A DNA stretch of 64,000 nt from Croceicoccus sediminis (GTDB taxonomy: Bacteria > Pseudomonadota > Alphaproteobacteria > Sphingomonadales > Sphingomonadaceae): contig NZ_SUNC01000002.1 of NCBI RefSeq assembly GCF_007570835.1, forward strand, positions 186,001 to 250,000, in the 5' to 3' direction. The first letter of the stretch is position 1. Each line of letters begins with the position of its first letter. Below, piece after piece: positions 44,921-53,173 of this stretch. Made by a program: the position numbers and the translations under genes. The notes beneath the pieces were generated by a model. It had not been told where the DNA came from. It worked only from the letters and a program-made list of their open reading frames with translations, and ran no database searches.

Positions 44921-45916
44921 ATGACGTCAGGCCCTGCCACCACCGCCGTCCATGCCGAAGATGCACGGGCGCGCCGCGCGCTGCTGACGCGTAGCGCCGC
45001 GATCGCGAGCATGAGCGTGGCAACGCTCCTGCTGGCTCTCAAGATCTATGCCACGGTCCGCACCGGATCGACCGCGATGCTCGGCAGTCTTGCCGATACC
45101 GCGCTCGACATCGTGGCCAGCCTGGTGACGCTGATCGGGGTGTGGGTCGCGGCCCATCCGCCCGATGCCGATCACCGTTTCGGGCATGGCAAGGCGGAGG
45201 CGCTGGCCGCGCTGGTACAGGTCGTGCTGATCTCGATTTCCGCCGTGGGCATCGCGGGCCGCGCGATAGAGGTGTGGATCGGCGGCGGCCGGATCGAACA
45301 GGCCGAAGACGGCATCGTCGTGTCGCTGATCGCGGTGGTTGCGACGCTGTTCCTGCTGGCATGGCAACGCCATGTCATCCGCAAGACCGGCTCGATCGCG
45401 ATACAGACCGACCACGTCCATTACAAGTCGGACATCCTGCTGAACTTCGCCGTCGTCGCGGCCCTGTTGCTGGACCAGTATGCCGGATTTACGGGGGCGG
45501 ACCCGCTTTTCGCGCTGGGCATAGCGGCATGGCTGGGCTGGAACGCGTGGGAGGCCAGCCAGCACGCCATCGACAACCTTATGGACCGCGAATGGCCGGT
45601 AGAGAAACGTCAGGACCTTCTGGACACGATCCGCGATAACCCGGACCTTCAGGGCGTGCACGACCTTCGCACCCGTACCGCGGGTAACCGCGATTTTGCG
45701 CAGTTTCACATCACCGTCGATCCGAACATGACCGTTGTCGAGGCGCACGAGGTGATGGACGCGATCGAGGCGAGCCTGCTGACGAAGTTCCCCGAAACGG
45801 AATTCCTGATCCACACCGACCCCGAAGGGCACATCGAGCTGGATGCGAACCGACCGGTCGACCTGCTGACCCAGGGCGTGGACGCCGATTTCCCGGAAGA
45901 GGCGAAGCCGGCCTGA
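44921..45916 (+). CDS. Cation diffusion facilitator (zinc/iron exporter, FieF type)
   Basis: An inner-membrane proton-coupled exporter of divalent metals. The 331 residues give six membrane helices. Metal-site motifs are DTALD in helix 2 and HVHYKSDILLNFAVV in helix 5, with HPPDADHRFGHGKAE in the loop typical of FieF-like proteins. The cytoplasmic C-terminal domain (about 215-300) includes HDLRTRTAGNRDFAQFHI and VDPNMTVVEAHEVMD. It lies just after pdxH and before the phzF-like gene. Zinc or iron cannot be told apart from sequence. Confidence 0.92.
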   Translation: MTSGPATTAVHAEDARARRALLTRSAAIASMSVATLLLALKIYATVRTGSTAMLGSLADTALDIVASLVTLIGVWVAAHPPDADHRFGHGKAEALAALVQVVLISISAVGIAGRAIEVWIGGGRIEQAEDGIVVSLIAVVATLFLLAWQRHVIRKTGSIAIQTDHVHYKSDILLNFAVVAALLLDQYAGFTGADPLFALGIAAWLGWNAWEASQHAIDNLMDREWPVEKRQDLLDTIRDNPDLQGVHDLRTRTAGNRDFAQFHITVDPNMTVVEAHEVMDAIEASLLTKFPETEFLIHTDPEGHIELDANRPVDLLTQGVDADFPEEAKPA

Positions 45917-45918
45917 TC

Positions 45919-46713
45919 ATGCCTGCGGTTCCCTTCTGGCACATCGACGCTTTCGCGCCCCGGCCCTTTGCGGGCAATCAGGCGGCTGTCATGGTCTTTG
46001 ATGGCGGCTTTCCCGACGATGCGACGATGCAGCGCATCGGGAATGAGAACAATTTTGCCGAGACTGCCTTCCTGGTGCCCTGCGCCGGGCCGGAAGCGGA
46101 TTACGAGCTGCGCTGGTTCACGCCGGAATGCGAAATCCGCCTTTGCGGGCACGCGACGCTGGCATCGGGTCACGCGCTGCTGGGCCGTGACGGCATAGAT
46201 GAAGTGCGGTTCCTGACGCGGCGGGCAGGGGTGCTGACCGTTCGGCGGCACGGCGATGCCTATGAAGTCGCACTGCCCGCCATCCCGACGCAGCCGGGCG
46301 AATTCCCCGCCGCCGTCGCTGCCCTGGGCGCGGCGCCACAGGCCATTTCCCGCTCCGGCGACGGGTACAACGTTTTCCTGTTCGACAGCGAGGACACGGT
46401 CCGCGCCCTGCGCCCCGATTTCGCTGCCCTGGCTGCCATGGGCGACGACCAGTTCATCTGCACCGCACCGGGGCGTGACACCGACGTGATCAGCCGCGTT
46501 TTCGTACCCGGAGCAGGGGTGAACGAAGACAGCGTGACCGGATCGGCCCACGCCGTGCTGACCCCGTTCTGGGCAAAACGGCTGGGGAGTGCGGACTTCA
46601 CCGCGTTTCAGGCATCGCGCCGCGGCGGATTGCTGACCTGCAGGCTGGAGGGCGAGACCGCCTGGCTTGGCGGTCCGTGCGTCACGCTGGTCGAGGGGAC
46701 TTTTCGCTACTGA
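45919..46713 (+). CDS. PhzF family isomerase-like protein
   Basis: A 264-residue double-barrel fold protein related to PhzF and diaminopimelate epimerase. IDAFAPRPFAGNQAAV is the PhzF start, NNFAETAFLV supplies the conserved acid, and CGHATLASGHAL and GSAHAVLTPFWA are further signatures. True phenazine synthesis genes are absent, so the substrate is unknown. It begins two bases after the CDF stop codon and is co-transcribed with it. Confidence 0.9.
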   Translation: MPAVPFWHIDAFAPRPFAGNQAAVMVFDGGFPDDATMQRIGNENNFAETAFLVPCAGPEADYELRWFTPECEIRLCGHATLASGHALLGRDGIDEVRFLTRRAGVLTVRRHGDAYEVALPAIPTQPGEFPAAVAALGAAPQAISRSGDGYNVFLFDSEDTVRALRPDFAALAAMGDDQFICTAPGRDTDVISRVFVPGAGVNEDSVTGSAHAVLTPFWAKRLGSADFTAFQASRRGGLLTCRLEGETAWLGGPCVTLVEGTFRY

Positions 46714-46720
46714 CGGGTCG

Positions 46721-47860
46721 CTACTGACCTGACGGAAAGCGTGAGACGAGGTTCGCCATCGCCTCGCGCAGAAGCTCCTGTTCCTCTGCATTCGAATTGC
46801 CCAGCCGCACGATCGTCAGCTTCTGTGCTGGCGAGACTATCGTGTACTGCCCGCGAAAGCCCAGCATGGCAAAGATGCTTTCGGGCGCGCTGCCGGGGAA
46901 CAGCACGCGTTCGCGCCCTTCCGGTCTTGGCTTGTTCAGCCAGAGATGCGCGCCATAGGCCGGGTCGGCGGGGCTGGAGGTTCGCATGAAACGGACCCAG
47001 CCCTGGGGCACGATCCGCACGCCGCTTGGCGATGCGCCGCCCTTGCGCAGCATTTCGCCGAACTTGGCCCAATCGCGCGCGGTCGCGTGGATCATGCTGC
47101 CGCCGACCAGTGTTCCCTGCGCGTCGAATTCGGCCACCGCGCTGTCCATCGCCAGCGGTTCGAACAGGCGTTCGTGCAAGTATCCGTCCATCGCGGCGCG
47201 GCGAGTCGCAGGCCGATCCGAATCGGTCAGCGCGCGGGTGGCGATATCGGCCAGGATCACGCTGCTGGCGGTGGAATAGACGAATTCCTCACCCGGCGCG
47301 GCGCTCAGCGGCTGGGTCTCGGCGAAATGGGCCATGTCGTCGCGCCCTTCCAGCACCAGCATCTGCGGCGTGTCGGCGGCATAGGCAGGTTCGCCCGTTT
47401 CCTCGTGGCGCAGGCCGCTGCGCATCTGGAGCAGGTGGCGCACCGTGATCTCCCCGCGCGGATCGCCCACCCGCTGCCAGCGCGGGACGGGGGCGGGCTT
47501 GTCCAGCGCCAGCGAACCGTCCGCGATCAGCATGCCGATGACGACGCCGGTCACGGTCTTGGTCATCGACCAGCCGATGTGCCGCGTTTCGGGCGTATAC
47601 CCGTCGGCATAACGTTCGGACACGATCTTGCCGTCGTGCAGGATCAGAAGCGCGCGGGTTTCGCCCACGTCGTCCGCGAACACGCCGTCGATCGCGCGGG
47701 CCAGCCCCTCGCGCGATGCGCCGGTATCGCCATCGGTCAGCGAAGCCATCGATTCCGCGCTCGGCGGGGGTAGCGGCTGGGCACCGTCCGTCGCATCGCA
47801 GGCGCAAAGCACTGGCAGGCATGCGGCGGCAAGGATAGGGAGCAGGTGACGCGTCTTCAT
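46721..47860 (-). CDS. Serine hydrolase (class C beta-lactamase family) lipoprotein
   Basis: A penicillin-binding-protein-fold hydrolase of 379 residues from ATG 47860. The signal peptide ends at an LCAC lipobox, so it is probably lipid-anchored. The nucleophile is in HIGWSMTKTVTG (SxxK), the YSTAS motif takes the YxN position, and LRMRSGLRHEE is characteristic. It is not an obvious resistance enzyme; such proteins act on D-amino-acid peptides or esters. The start is 50 bp from a divergent small gene. It ends seven bases from the convergent phzF-like gene. Confidence 0.9.
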   Translation of the reverse strand: MKTRHLLPILAAACLPVLCACDATDGAQPLPPPSAESMASLTDGDTGASREGLARAIDGVFADDVGETRALLILHDGKIVSERYADGYTPETRHIGWSMTKTVTGVVIGMLIADGSLALDKPAPVPRWQRVGDPRGEITVRHLLQMRSGLRHEETGEPAYAADTPQMLVLEGRDDMAHFAETQPLSAAPGEEFVYSTASSVILADIATRALTDSDRPATRRAAMDGYLHERLFEPLAMDSAVAEFDAQGTLVGGSMIHATARDWAKFGEMLRKGGASPSGVRIVPQGWVRFMRTSSPADPAYGAHLWLNKPRPEGRERVLFPGSAPESIFAMLGFRGQYTIVSPAQKLTIVRLGNSNAEEQELLREAMANLVSRFPSGQ

Positions 47861-47910
47861 GGCGCGCGTGATCGACCAAGTGCCCCATTCAAAGCAAGTC
47901 ACGAACCCGG

Positions 47911-48276
47911 ATGCCCCCAAGCAAATCGCCCGCCACCCGCAAACACCCCACGCGCCAGCCTGCCCGTCGGGGCGTGAAAGCCGCAATGCTGATCGTTGCA
48001 GTGCTGGCCGTGATCCTCGCATGGGGCTGGACCCCGCTGACGTCGCAGGCCGAGGCGGGGACGGCCTACGGCGCGCGAGTCGCCTGTTCGTGCCGCTATG
48101 TCGGCGGGCGCGAGCTTGGCGATTGCGAGAAGGACTTTCTCGACGGAATGGGCCTGGTGTCGCTCTCGGAAGATGACGTCGATCGTTCCGTCACGGCCAG
48201 CGTGCCGCTGATCGCCAGCACGACCGCGACTTATCGCGAAGGCTGGGGCTGCGTGCTGGAAGCTTACGAGGACTGA
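47911..48276 (+). CDS. Small membrane-anchored protein, unknown function
   Basis: 121 residues: a basic cytoplasmic N-terminus (about 1-24), one hydrophobic segment at about 25-42, then a periplasmic part with four cysteines ([24 protein letters not shown]). I do not recognise a named family. It sits head to head with the serine hydrolase lipoprotein 50 bp away and its 3' end overlaps the next minus-strand gene by 13 bp. A link with the hydrolase is suggested only by position. Confidence 0.65.
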   Translation: MPPSKSPATRKHPTRQPARRGVKAAMLIVAVLAVILAWGWTPLTSQAEAGTAYGARVACSCRYVGGRELGDCEKDFLDGMGLVSLSEDDVDRSVTASVPLIASTTATYREGWGCVLEAYED

Positions 48277-49328
48277 TCCGGCTTCCACGCGCCGGGCGGT
48301 ACTTCGCCTTGCGGGATGCAACGTTCGCCGGGGCCCAGTCCTTGAAAGGTCGGCCAGTCGGGTGCCCCGGGGGGAAGGGGCGCAGGCGGCATCGGCGGGA
48401 TCGACCGTTCGCAGGCAAGGCGGCTGCGTCCCTGCGCCGTGCAGGCGGCCACTTGCGTTTCGAACTGCTCTGCCATGCGGTCGCGAATCATGCGCTGCTG
48501 CTCAGTCATCGCCGCTCGGTTCGCGGCGGCCTGTTCTTCGGTCAGGTCGCACACCGGCCTTCGGTTCAATCCGCCGACCTGAACAACGTCGCGGTTTCCG
48601 CCGCACTGCAGCCTGAGAGCGTTGAGCGCGATTTCGTCGTCGACCAGCGTGTCGAGCCAGATTTCCCCCACCTCACCCACGCGCAACTGCTGCAATCCGA
48701 AGCGCCCGGCGGCGAGCCAGCCTTCGCTGTCGACCGAAAGGCCGTTTGCGCGCTGTCCCAGAACGACGAGCGGCCCTTTGACGCTGCCAAGGCGCAGGCA
48801 GCCGCGCGACAGGACCAGCTTCGTCTCTTCCGGCCCGGCGCGGCTGGGTTCCGAAAGTTCGGCATCGATGGTGATCAGGTGTTCTTCCTGCCGGCCGGGG
48901 TCTGCAAAGGCGACCACGCGCACCGCGTCGCCGACTTTGCCGATCAGCTCCTCACCCCGTGCCTCGCGCGACCATGCCTCGGTCAGGCTCCACGGCCCGC
49001 CCCAGCGGCCGGTGCCTGCGCTCTCCAGCTGGGCGGTCGTGCCATAAAGCACGGGCGCATCCTCGATCGTGCCGAACGCGAAGAGATCGCCGAAGCCATC
49101 GGTCTCCAGCGAAACCCCGCGCGGGAGCGTGCCGCTGCGTTCCGGTGTCTGGAGATGGATGTCGGCAGGCCAAGTCGGTTGTTCGTACCGCCGATGTCCG
49201 ATCTTGAACGGATCGAGCCACGCCAGAAGCGCGATCACCACCCAAGACGCGATCAGCAGGCCGAGCCAGGTGCCCCGGCTTTTGCGGTCGGCCTCTAGCC
49301 TGAGGCCTTTTCGGTATCCTCGATCCAT
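48264..49328 (-). CDS. Hypothetical membrane-anchored protein
   Basis: 354 residues: a basic N-terminus, one hydrophobic segment at about 23-42, then an extracytoplasmic region. It contains beta-rich stretches such as [13 protein letters not shown] and [21 protein letters not shown]. The last 100 residues hold several cysteines ([23 protein letters not shown]) and a Pro-rich tail. I recognise no family. It overlaps the 3' end of mnmA by 34 bp on the same strand, so it is probably co-transcribed. Confidence 0.65.
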   Translation of the reverse strand: MDRGYRKGLRLEADRKSRGTWLGLLIASWVVIALLAWLDPFKIGHRRYEQPTWPADIHLQTPERSGTLPRGVSLETDGFGDLFAFGTIEDAPVLYGTTAQLESAGTGRWGGPWSLTEAWSREARGEELIGKVGDAVRVVAFADPGRQEEHLITIDAELSEPSRAGPEETKLVLSRGCLRLGSVKGPLVVLGQRANGLSVDSEGWLAAGRFGLQQLRVGEVGEIWLDTLVDDEIALNALRLQCGGNRDVVQVGGLNRRPVCDLTEEQAAANRAAMTEQQRMIRDRMAEQFETQVAACTAQGRSRLACERSIPPMPPAPLPPGAPDWPTFQGLGPGERCIPQGEVPPGAWKPDQSS

Positions 49329-50482
49329 CCGCCGCCGACGACCCTTTCCCCCGCGTAGAAAACCGCGGCCTGTCCGGGCGCGACACCATATTCGGGATTG
49401 TCGAACACGACGCGGACAGTGGCGTTATCGCCAAGATCGCCTTCTATCCGGCAAGGCACCGGTTTCGCAAGAGAGCGAACCTTTACAGACAGTTGCCCTG
49501 CTGAACCTTCAAACCGCGGCATCGGCCCGATGCGGTTGGTTTCGACCACTTCCATCGCGGTCACGGCCAGCATCCGCTTCGGCCCGACCAGCACGGCCTG
49601 ACGGTCCGCATCGATACCGGTGACGTAAAGCGGTTCGGCCTGTCCGCCGATTTCCAGCCCGCGGCGCTGGCCGACGGTATAGTGGATGATACCCTTGTGC
49701 TTGCCCAGTTCATCGCCGCTGCGGGCGTCGATGATCGGGCCGGTATTGCCCGCCTCGGGGCGCAGTTTCTTGACCAGCGAGGCATAGTCGCCCTCGGGCA
49801 CGAAGCAGATGTCCTGGCTGTCGGGCTTTGCTGCGACGCCAAGGCCCAATTCGGCGGCGATCTCGCGCACTTGCGGCTTGGGCAAGCCTCCCAGCGGAAA
49901 GCGCAGGAAGGCCAGCTGCTCGTCCGTCGTGCCATACAGGAAATAGGACTGGTCGCGCGCCGGATCGGCGGCGCGGTGCAGTTCGGGGCCGTCCTCTCCC
50001 ACCACACGCTGGACGTAGTGGCCGGTGGCAAGGCAGTCGGCGCCCAGTTCGCGGGCCATGCGGAAAAGGTCGGTGAACTTCACGCCCATGTTGCAGCGGA
50101 TGCACGGGATCGGGGTGCGCCCGGCCATGTATTCGTCGGCGAACCGGTCGATCACGTCTTCGCGAAAGGCGCTCTCGTGGTCGAACACGTAATGTGCGAT
50201 GCCCAGCCGGTCGGCCACTTCGCGCGCGTCGCGGATGTCGTCACCGGCACAGCACGCGCCTTTACGCTTCACCGCTTCGCCATGGTCGTACAGCTGCAGC
50301 GTGACGCCGATGACTTCGGCCCCGCTTTTGGCGGCCAGCGCGGCGACGACCGAGCTGTCCACCCCGCCCGACATAGCCACGACGATCCGGCGCGCGGAAA
50401 GCGGCTGGTCGAGCTGAAACAGCCCGGCAAGGTCGGTTGCCGAAGATGCGGCGGGGGGCGTGGTCACGGTCTGTCCGGTCAT
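49295..50482 (-). CDS. mnmA: tRNA 2-thiouridylase MnmA
   Basis: It thiolates position 2 of wobble uridine in tRNA-Lys, -Glu and -Gln. The protein is 395 residues from ATG 50482; an ATG ten codons upstream is a possible alternative. The PP-loop is [14 protein letters not shown] at about 37-50, the catalytic cysteine is in [11 protein letters not shown], and the partner Cys is in [11 protein letters not shown]. The C-terminal beta domain has [11 protein letters not shown]-like [12 protein letters not shown]. MnmE and MnmG, also in this window, modify position 5 of the same uridine. Confidence 0.95.
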   Translation of the reverse strand: MTGQTVTTPPAASSATDLAGLFQLDQPLSARRIVVAMSGGVDSSVVAALAAKSGAEVIGVTLQLYDHGEAVKRKGACCAGDDIRDAREVADRLGIAHYVFDHESAFREDVIDRFADEYMAGRTPIPCIRCNMGVKFTDLFRMARELGADCLATGHYVQRVVGEDGPELHRAADPARDQSYFLYGTTDEQLAFLRFPLGGLPKPQVREIAAELGLGVAAKPDSQDICFVPEGDYASLVKKLRPEAGNTGPIIDARSGDELGKHKGIIHYTVGQRRGLEIGGQAEPLYVTGIDADRQAVLVGPKRMLAVTAMEVVETNRIGPMPRFEGSAGQLSVKVRSLAKPVPCRIEGDLGDNATVRVVFDNPEYGVAPGQAAVFYAGERVVGGGWIEDTEKASG

Positions 50483-50607
50483 GTCGCTGCCGCCCCTACA
50501 CGTTTCCGGCATCGGGCAAAAGGCGGCGCCGGGCCTGCAAAGGATTAAGCATTATCCCTAATGGTTTATGAAGTGTGCGTTTAGGCTTTCTTGACCAAGC
50601 GCGATGC

Positions 50608-51057
50608 ATGATCCGCGTCATGTTCGAGAATCTTCCCAATCTGCCAATGGACGGGGCAACGGAAGATCACCGCGGGGAAACCCGGCGGATCGACTGGCAT
50701 GCCCTGCTATCCAGACTGCAAGCGGAGCGCGATCTGCGATCTTCCCTTGAAGACGGAATGGACCGCCGCGGGCTTGCCTCACTCATTACCGAAGGAAGCT
50801 TCGACCCGCACGCGGCGGAAATGCTGTTCGCGCTGGCCGCAGGCGTCGGCGTCCACGGCGACATGGCCGAACGCCGTTTCCTGCCCGAAGACCTTGCCGC
50901 CCTTTCGCAGCAGGTAACGGGCGCGGGGCCGCGTTTACGTAATCCTAAGTCTTCTGATTGTAAGAATCCGTCACATACGACGGAACATGGCGCCGAAGTC
51001 GGCTCGGACGAAGAGGTCACCCCCAAGGCCTCGCCGTCGTCTGAAGGGAACGTTTGA
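50608..51057 (+). CDS. Uncharacterised small acidic protein upstream of the SciP-like gene
   Basis: About 149 residues; ATG 50608 is used, but ATG 50620 is equally possible and neither has a strong ribosome site. The middle is helical (IDWHALLSRLQAERDLRSSLED, AAEMLFALAAGVGVHGDMAERRFL) and the last 45 residues are disordered. I recognise no family. It lies eight bases before the DUF1153 gene on the same strand, so it may be co-expressed with that regulator. Confidence 0.65.
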   Translation: MIRVMFENLPNLPMDGATEDHRGETRRIDWHALLSRLQAERDLRSSLEDGMDRRGLASLITEGSFDPHAAEMLFALAAGVGVHGDMAERRFLPEDLAALSQQVTGAGPRLRNPKSSDCKNPSHTTEHGAEVGSDEEVTPKASPSSEGNV

Positions 51058-51065
51058 GGACCTAG

Positions 51066-51365
51066 ATGATCGAGAACCAGGACATCAAACCTGCGATGGT
51101 AATCGGCCCGCTTGGCGAGCCTCTGACGCTGGACGACTTGCCGCCCGCGTCGACCAAACGCTGGGTCGTTCGCCGCAAGGCGGAAGTGGTGGCGGCCGTG
51201 AACGGCGGGCTGCTGACCATCGAAGATGCGTGCAAGCGTTACGACCTGACTCTCGAGGAATTCGCTTCGTGGCAGCGCGCGGTGGAACGGTCTGGAATGA
51301 AGGGCCTGCGCGTCACGCGCATCCAGCATTACCGCGACCTCTACGAACGGCAGATGAAGTACTGA
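51066..51365 (+). CDS. sciP: DUF1153 family protein (SciP-like CtrA inhibitor)
   Basis: SciP in Caulobacter is a small protein that binds CtrA and blocks transcription from CtrA promoters in swarmer cells. The 99-residue protein begins MIENQDIKPAMVIGPLGEPLTLDDLP and has a helix-turn-helix region TKRWVVRRKAEVVAAVNGGLLTIEDACKRYDLTLEEF. Length and motif match the family closely. Whether it antagonises CtrA in this organism is inferred; ctrA is not in the window. Confidence 0.88.
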   Translation: MIENQDIKPAMVIGPLGEPLTLDDLPPASTKRWVVRRKAEVVAAVNGGLLTIEDACKRYDLTLEEFASWQRAVERSGMKGLRVTRIQHYRDLYERQMKY

Positions 51366-51466
51366 CGCACCGGTCGTCGGGGCCTGAACGGTGTTAACCA
51401 AAATCAGCGTGGAACCGGTTCTGATCCGGGGCGTTTTCCCCTCATTCAGAGAATGAGGAGGATGCG

Positions 51467-51724
51467 TTGGATTGGATTCTTGCAATTATCGTGGGCGGTA
51501 TCGCCGGCTGGCTGGCCAGCATGGTGATGAACCGTGATGCCTCGATGGGTATCTTCTGGAACATCATCGTCGGCGTGATCGGTGCCCTGATCGGCAAGTT
51601 CGTACTGGGCCTGCTCGGCATTGCCGGCGGCGCGAACTGGCTGCTCTGGTTCATCAGCGCGCTTGTCGGTGCCGTCATCCTGCTTGGCATCGTCAACATG
51701 GTGCAGCGCGGACGCGTTCGCTAG
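51467..51724 (+). CDS. GlsB/YeaQ/YmgE family stress membrane protein
   Basis: An 85-residue protein of three hydrophobic helices (ILAIIVGGIAGWLASMVMN; FWNIIVGVIGALIGKFVLGLLG; NWLLWFISALVGAVILLGIVN), the transglycosylase-associated family. It starts at TTG 51467 preceded by GAGGAGG. Members are linked to stress responses but lack a proven biochemical function. It lies between the SciP-like gene and the RND pump, followed by a hairpin terminator. Confidence 0.9.
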   Translation: MDWILAIIVGGIAGWLASMVMNRDASMGIFWNIIVGVIGALIGKFVLGLLGIAGGANWLLWFISALVGAVILLGIVNMVQRGRVR

Positions 51725-51800
51725 AAAAAGGTACAACGACCTGCCCGCGCGAGTTGTATGCGCGGACGTACGGTTGTAACAAATATCATATGAAATGATT

Positions 51801-51833
51801 ACCGGCCTGCCATCTCGGCGGGCCGGTTCTCGT
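51801..51833 (+). terminator. Hairpin terminator after the GlsB gene
   Basis: An 11-bp stem (ACCGGCCTGCC / GGCGGGCCGGT, one wobble) with a 5-nt loop is followed by a T-rich stretch. Confidence 0.6.
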
Positions 51834-51847
51834 TTGTCCGCCTTCTT

Positions 51848-51877
51848 TTCGGCAAGTCGACTATGCCTATTGCCGAA
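51848..51877. promoter_or_regulatory. Inverted repeat upstream of the RND pump operon
   Basis: A perfect 8-bp inverted repeat, TTCGGCAA and TTGCCGAA, is separated by 14 bases and lies about 75 bp before the adaptor start codon. It could be the operator of a distant regulator; no regulator gene is adjacent. Confidence 0.45.
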
Positions 51878-51952
51878 GGTGACTTATACGAGTAATACAG
51901 CGTCGTTCGTATCGATGACGACGATGATGGAGACCGCCGTCCGGCCTGGCTT

Positions 51953-53161
51953 ATGAAGTACGATTCCATGTCCAACAGCGGCCCGGTAGAGCCTGCGAAC
52001 GTCGATCCCTATGCGGACAGTGTGGACGATACGCCCGCGCGCGAACGTCGCCGCAAGCAGATCGTGATCGCTGCCCTGGTGGCCGGTGCGCTGGTCGTCA
52101 TCATCGCGCTGTTCCTGATGATGAGCGGGACGGACGACGCGGCGCTGACCGGAAACGACGGCGAACAGGTTCCCGCCGTGACCGTGATCGTGCCGGGCAG
52201 CGAGACCGTGCTGGGCGAAATCAACGCCAGTGGCACGCTGGCCGCGCGCCGTCCGATGCCGGTGGGCGTCGTGGGCGAGGGCGGTCAGATCACGGACATC
52301 CGCGTGGATGAGGGCGACTGGGTCCGCGCCGGACAGGTTCTGGCCGTCATCGAACGCTCGGTACAAAGCCAGCAGGTGCAGGCCCAGGCCGCACAAGTCG
52401 AAGTCGCCCGCGCCGATGCCGAACTGGCGCAGAGCAATCTCGATCGCGCGCTGCAGCTGGTCGACCGTGGTTTCATTTCCAAGGCCGATGTCGACCGCCT
52501 GACCGCGACTCGTGATGCCGCCCGCGCCCGTGTCCGCGTGGCCGAAGCGCAACTGGGCGAACTGCGCGCCCGCAATGCGCGGCTCAACATCGTCGCCCCT
52601 GCCGGCGGCTTCGTTCTCGAACGCAACGTGGAGCAGGCGCAGGTCGTCTCGGCCGGTTCGGGCCCGCTGTTCCTGATCGCCCGTGGCGGCGAGATGGAAC
52701 TGGCCGCGCTTGTCGGTGAAAGTGAGCTTTCGCGTCTTGCCGTTGGCGCGACTGCGCAAGTGAAGCCCGTCGGCTCGGACAAGACCTTCACCGGCCAGAT
52801 CTGGCAGCTTTCGCCGACCATCGACGAAGGATCGCGTCAGGGCGAAGCGCGCATCGCGCTCGACTATGACCGCGCCTTGCGCCCCGGCGGGTTTGCCACG
52901 GCGGAAATCGGCACCGGCGGGGTCGATGCCCCGATGCTGCCGGAATCGGCGATCCAGAACGACGACAGCGGCTCGTTCGTCTATATCGTCGACAAGGACA
53001 ACAAGGTTCAGCGGCGCAACGTCAAGACGGGCCTCGTCACCGATGCGGGCATCACCATCGTCGAGGGCCTGACCGGGAACGAGAAGGTCGTCCTGCGCGC
53101 AGGCGGCTTCCTGTTCGAAGGCGACAAGGTAAAGCCAAGCCTTTCCAAGCCCGGAACGTAA
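51953..53161 (+). CDS. RND efflux periplasmic adaptor subunit (HlyD/AcrA type)
   Basis: The membrane-fusion part of a tripartite multidrug pump. The 402 residues have a cytoplasmic tail, one membrane helix at about 36-58, a lipoyl domain (GEGGQITDIRVDEGDWVRAGQVLAVIE), a helical hairpin with long coiled coil, and beta-barrel and proximal domains (RIALDYDRALRPGGFATAEI). It lies 12 bp before the permease gene, so the two form one operon. An outer-membrane channel gene is not nearby and may be shared. Confidence 0.92.
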   Translation: MKYDSMSNSGPVEPANVDPYADSVDDTPARERRRKQIVIAALVAGALVVIIALFLMMSGTDDAALTGNDGEQVPAVTVIVPGSETVLGEINASGTLAARRPMPVGVVGEGGQITDIRVDEGDWVRAGQVLAVIERSVQSQQVQAQAAQVEVARADAELAQSNLDRALQLVDRGFISKADVDRLTATRDAARARVRVAEAQLGELRARNARLNIVAPAGGFVLERNVEQAQVVSAGSGPLFLIARGGEMELAALVGESELSRLAVGATAQVKPVGSDKTFTGQIWQLSPTIDEGSRQGEARIALDYDRALRPGGFATAEIGTGGVDAPMLPESAIQNDDSGSFVYIVDKDNKVQRRNVKTGLVTDAGITIVEGLTGNEKVVLRAGGFLFEGDKVKPSLSKPGT

Positions 53162-53173
53162 GGGGCCGGACCC

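Noticed and set aside
50521-50607. CtrA-type TTAA-N7-TTAA box before the SciP-like operon
   Set aside because: Only one TTAA half-site is present; the second half does not match at the required spacing.
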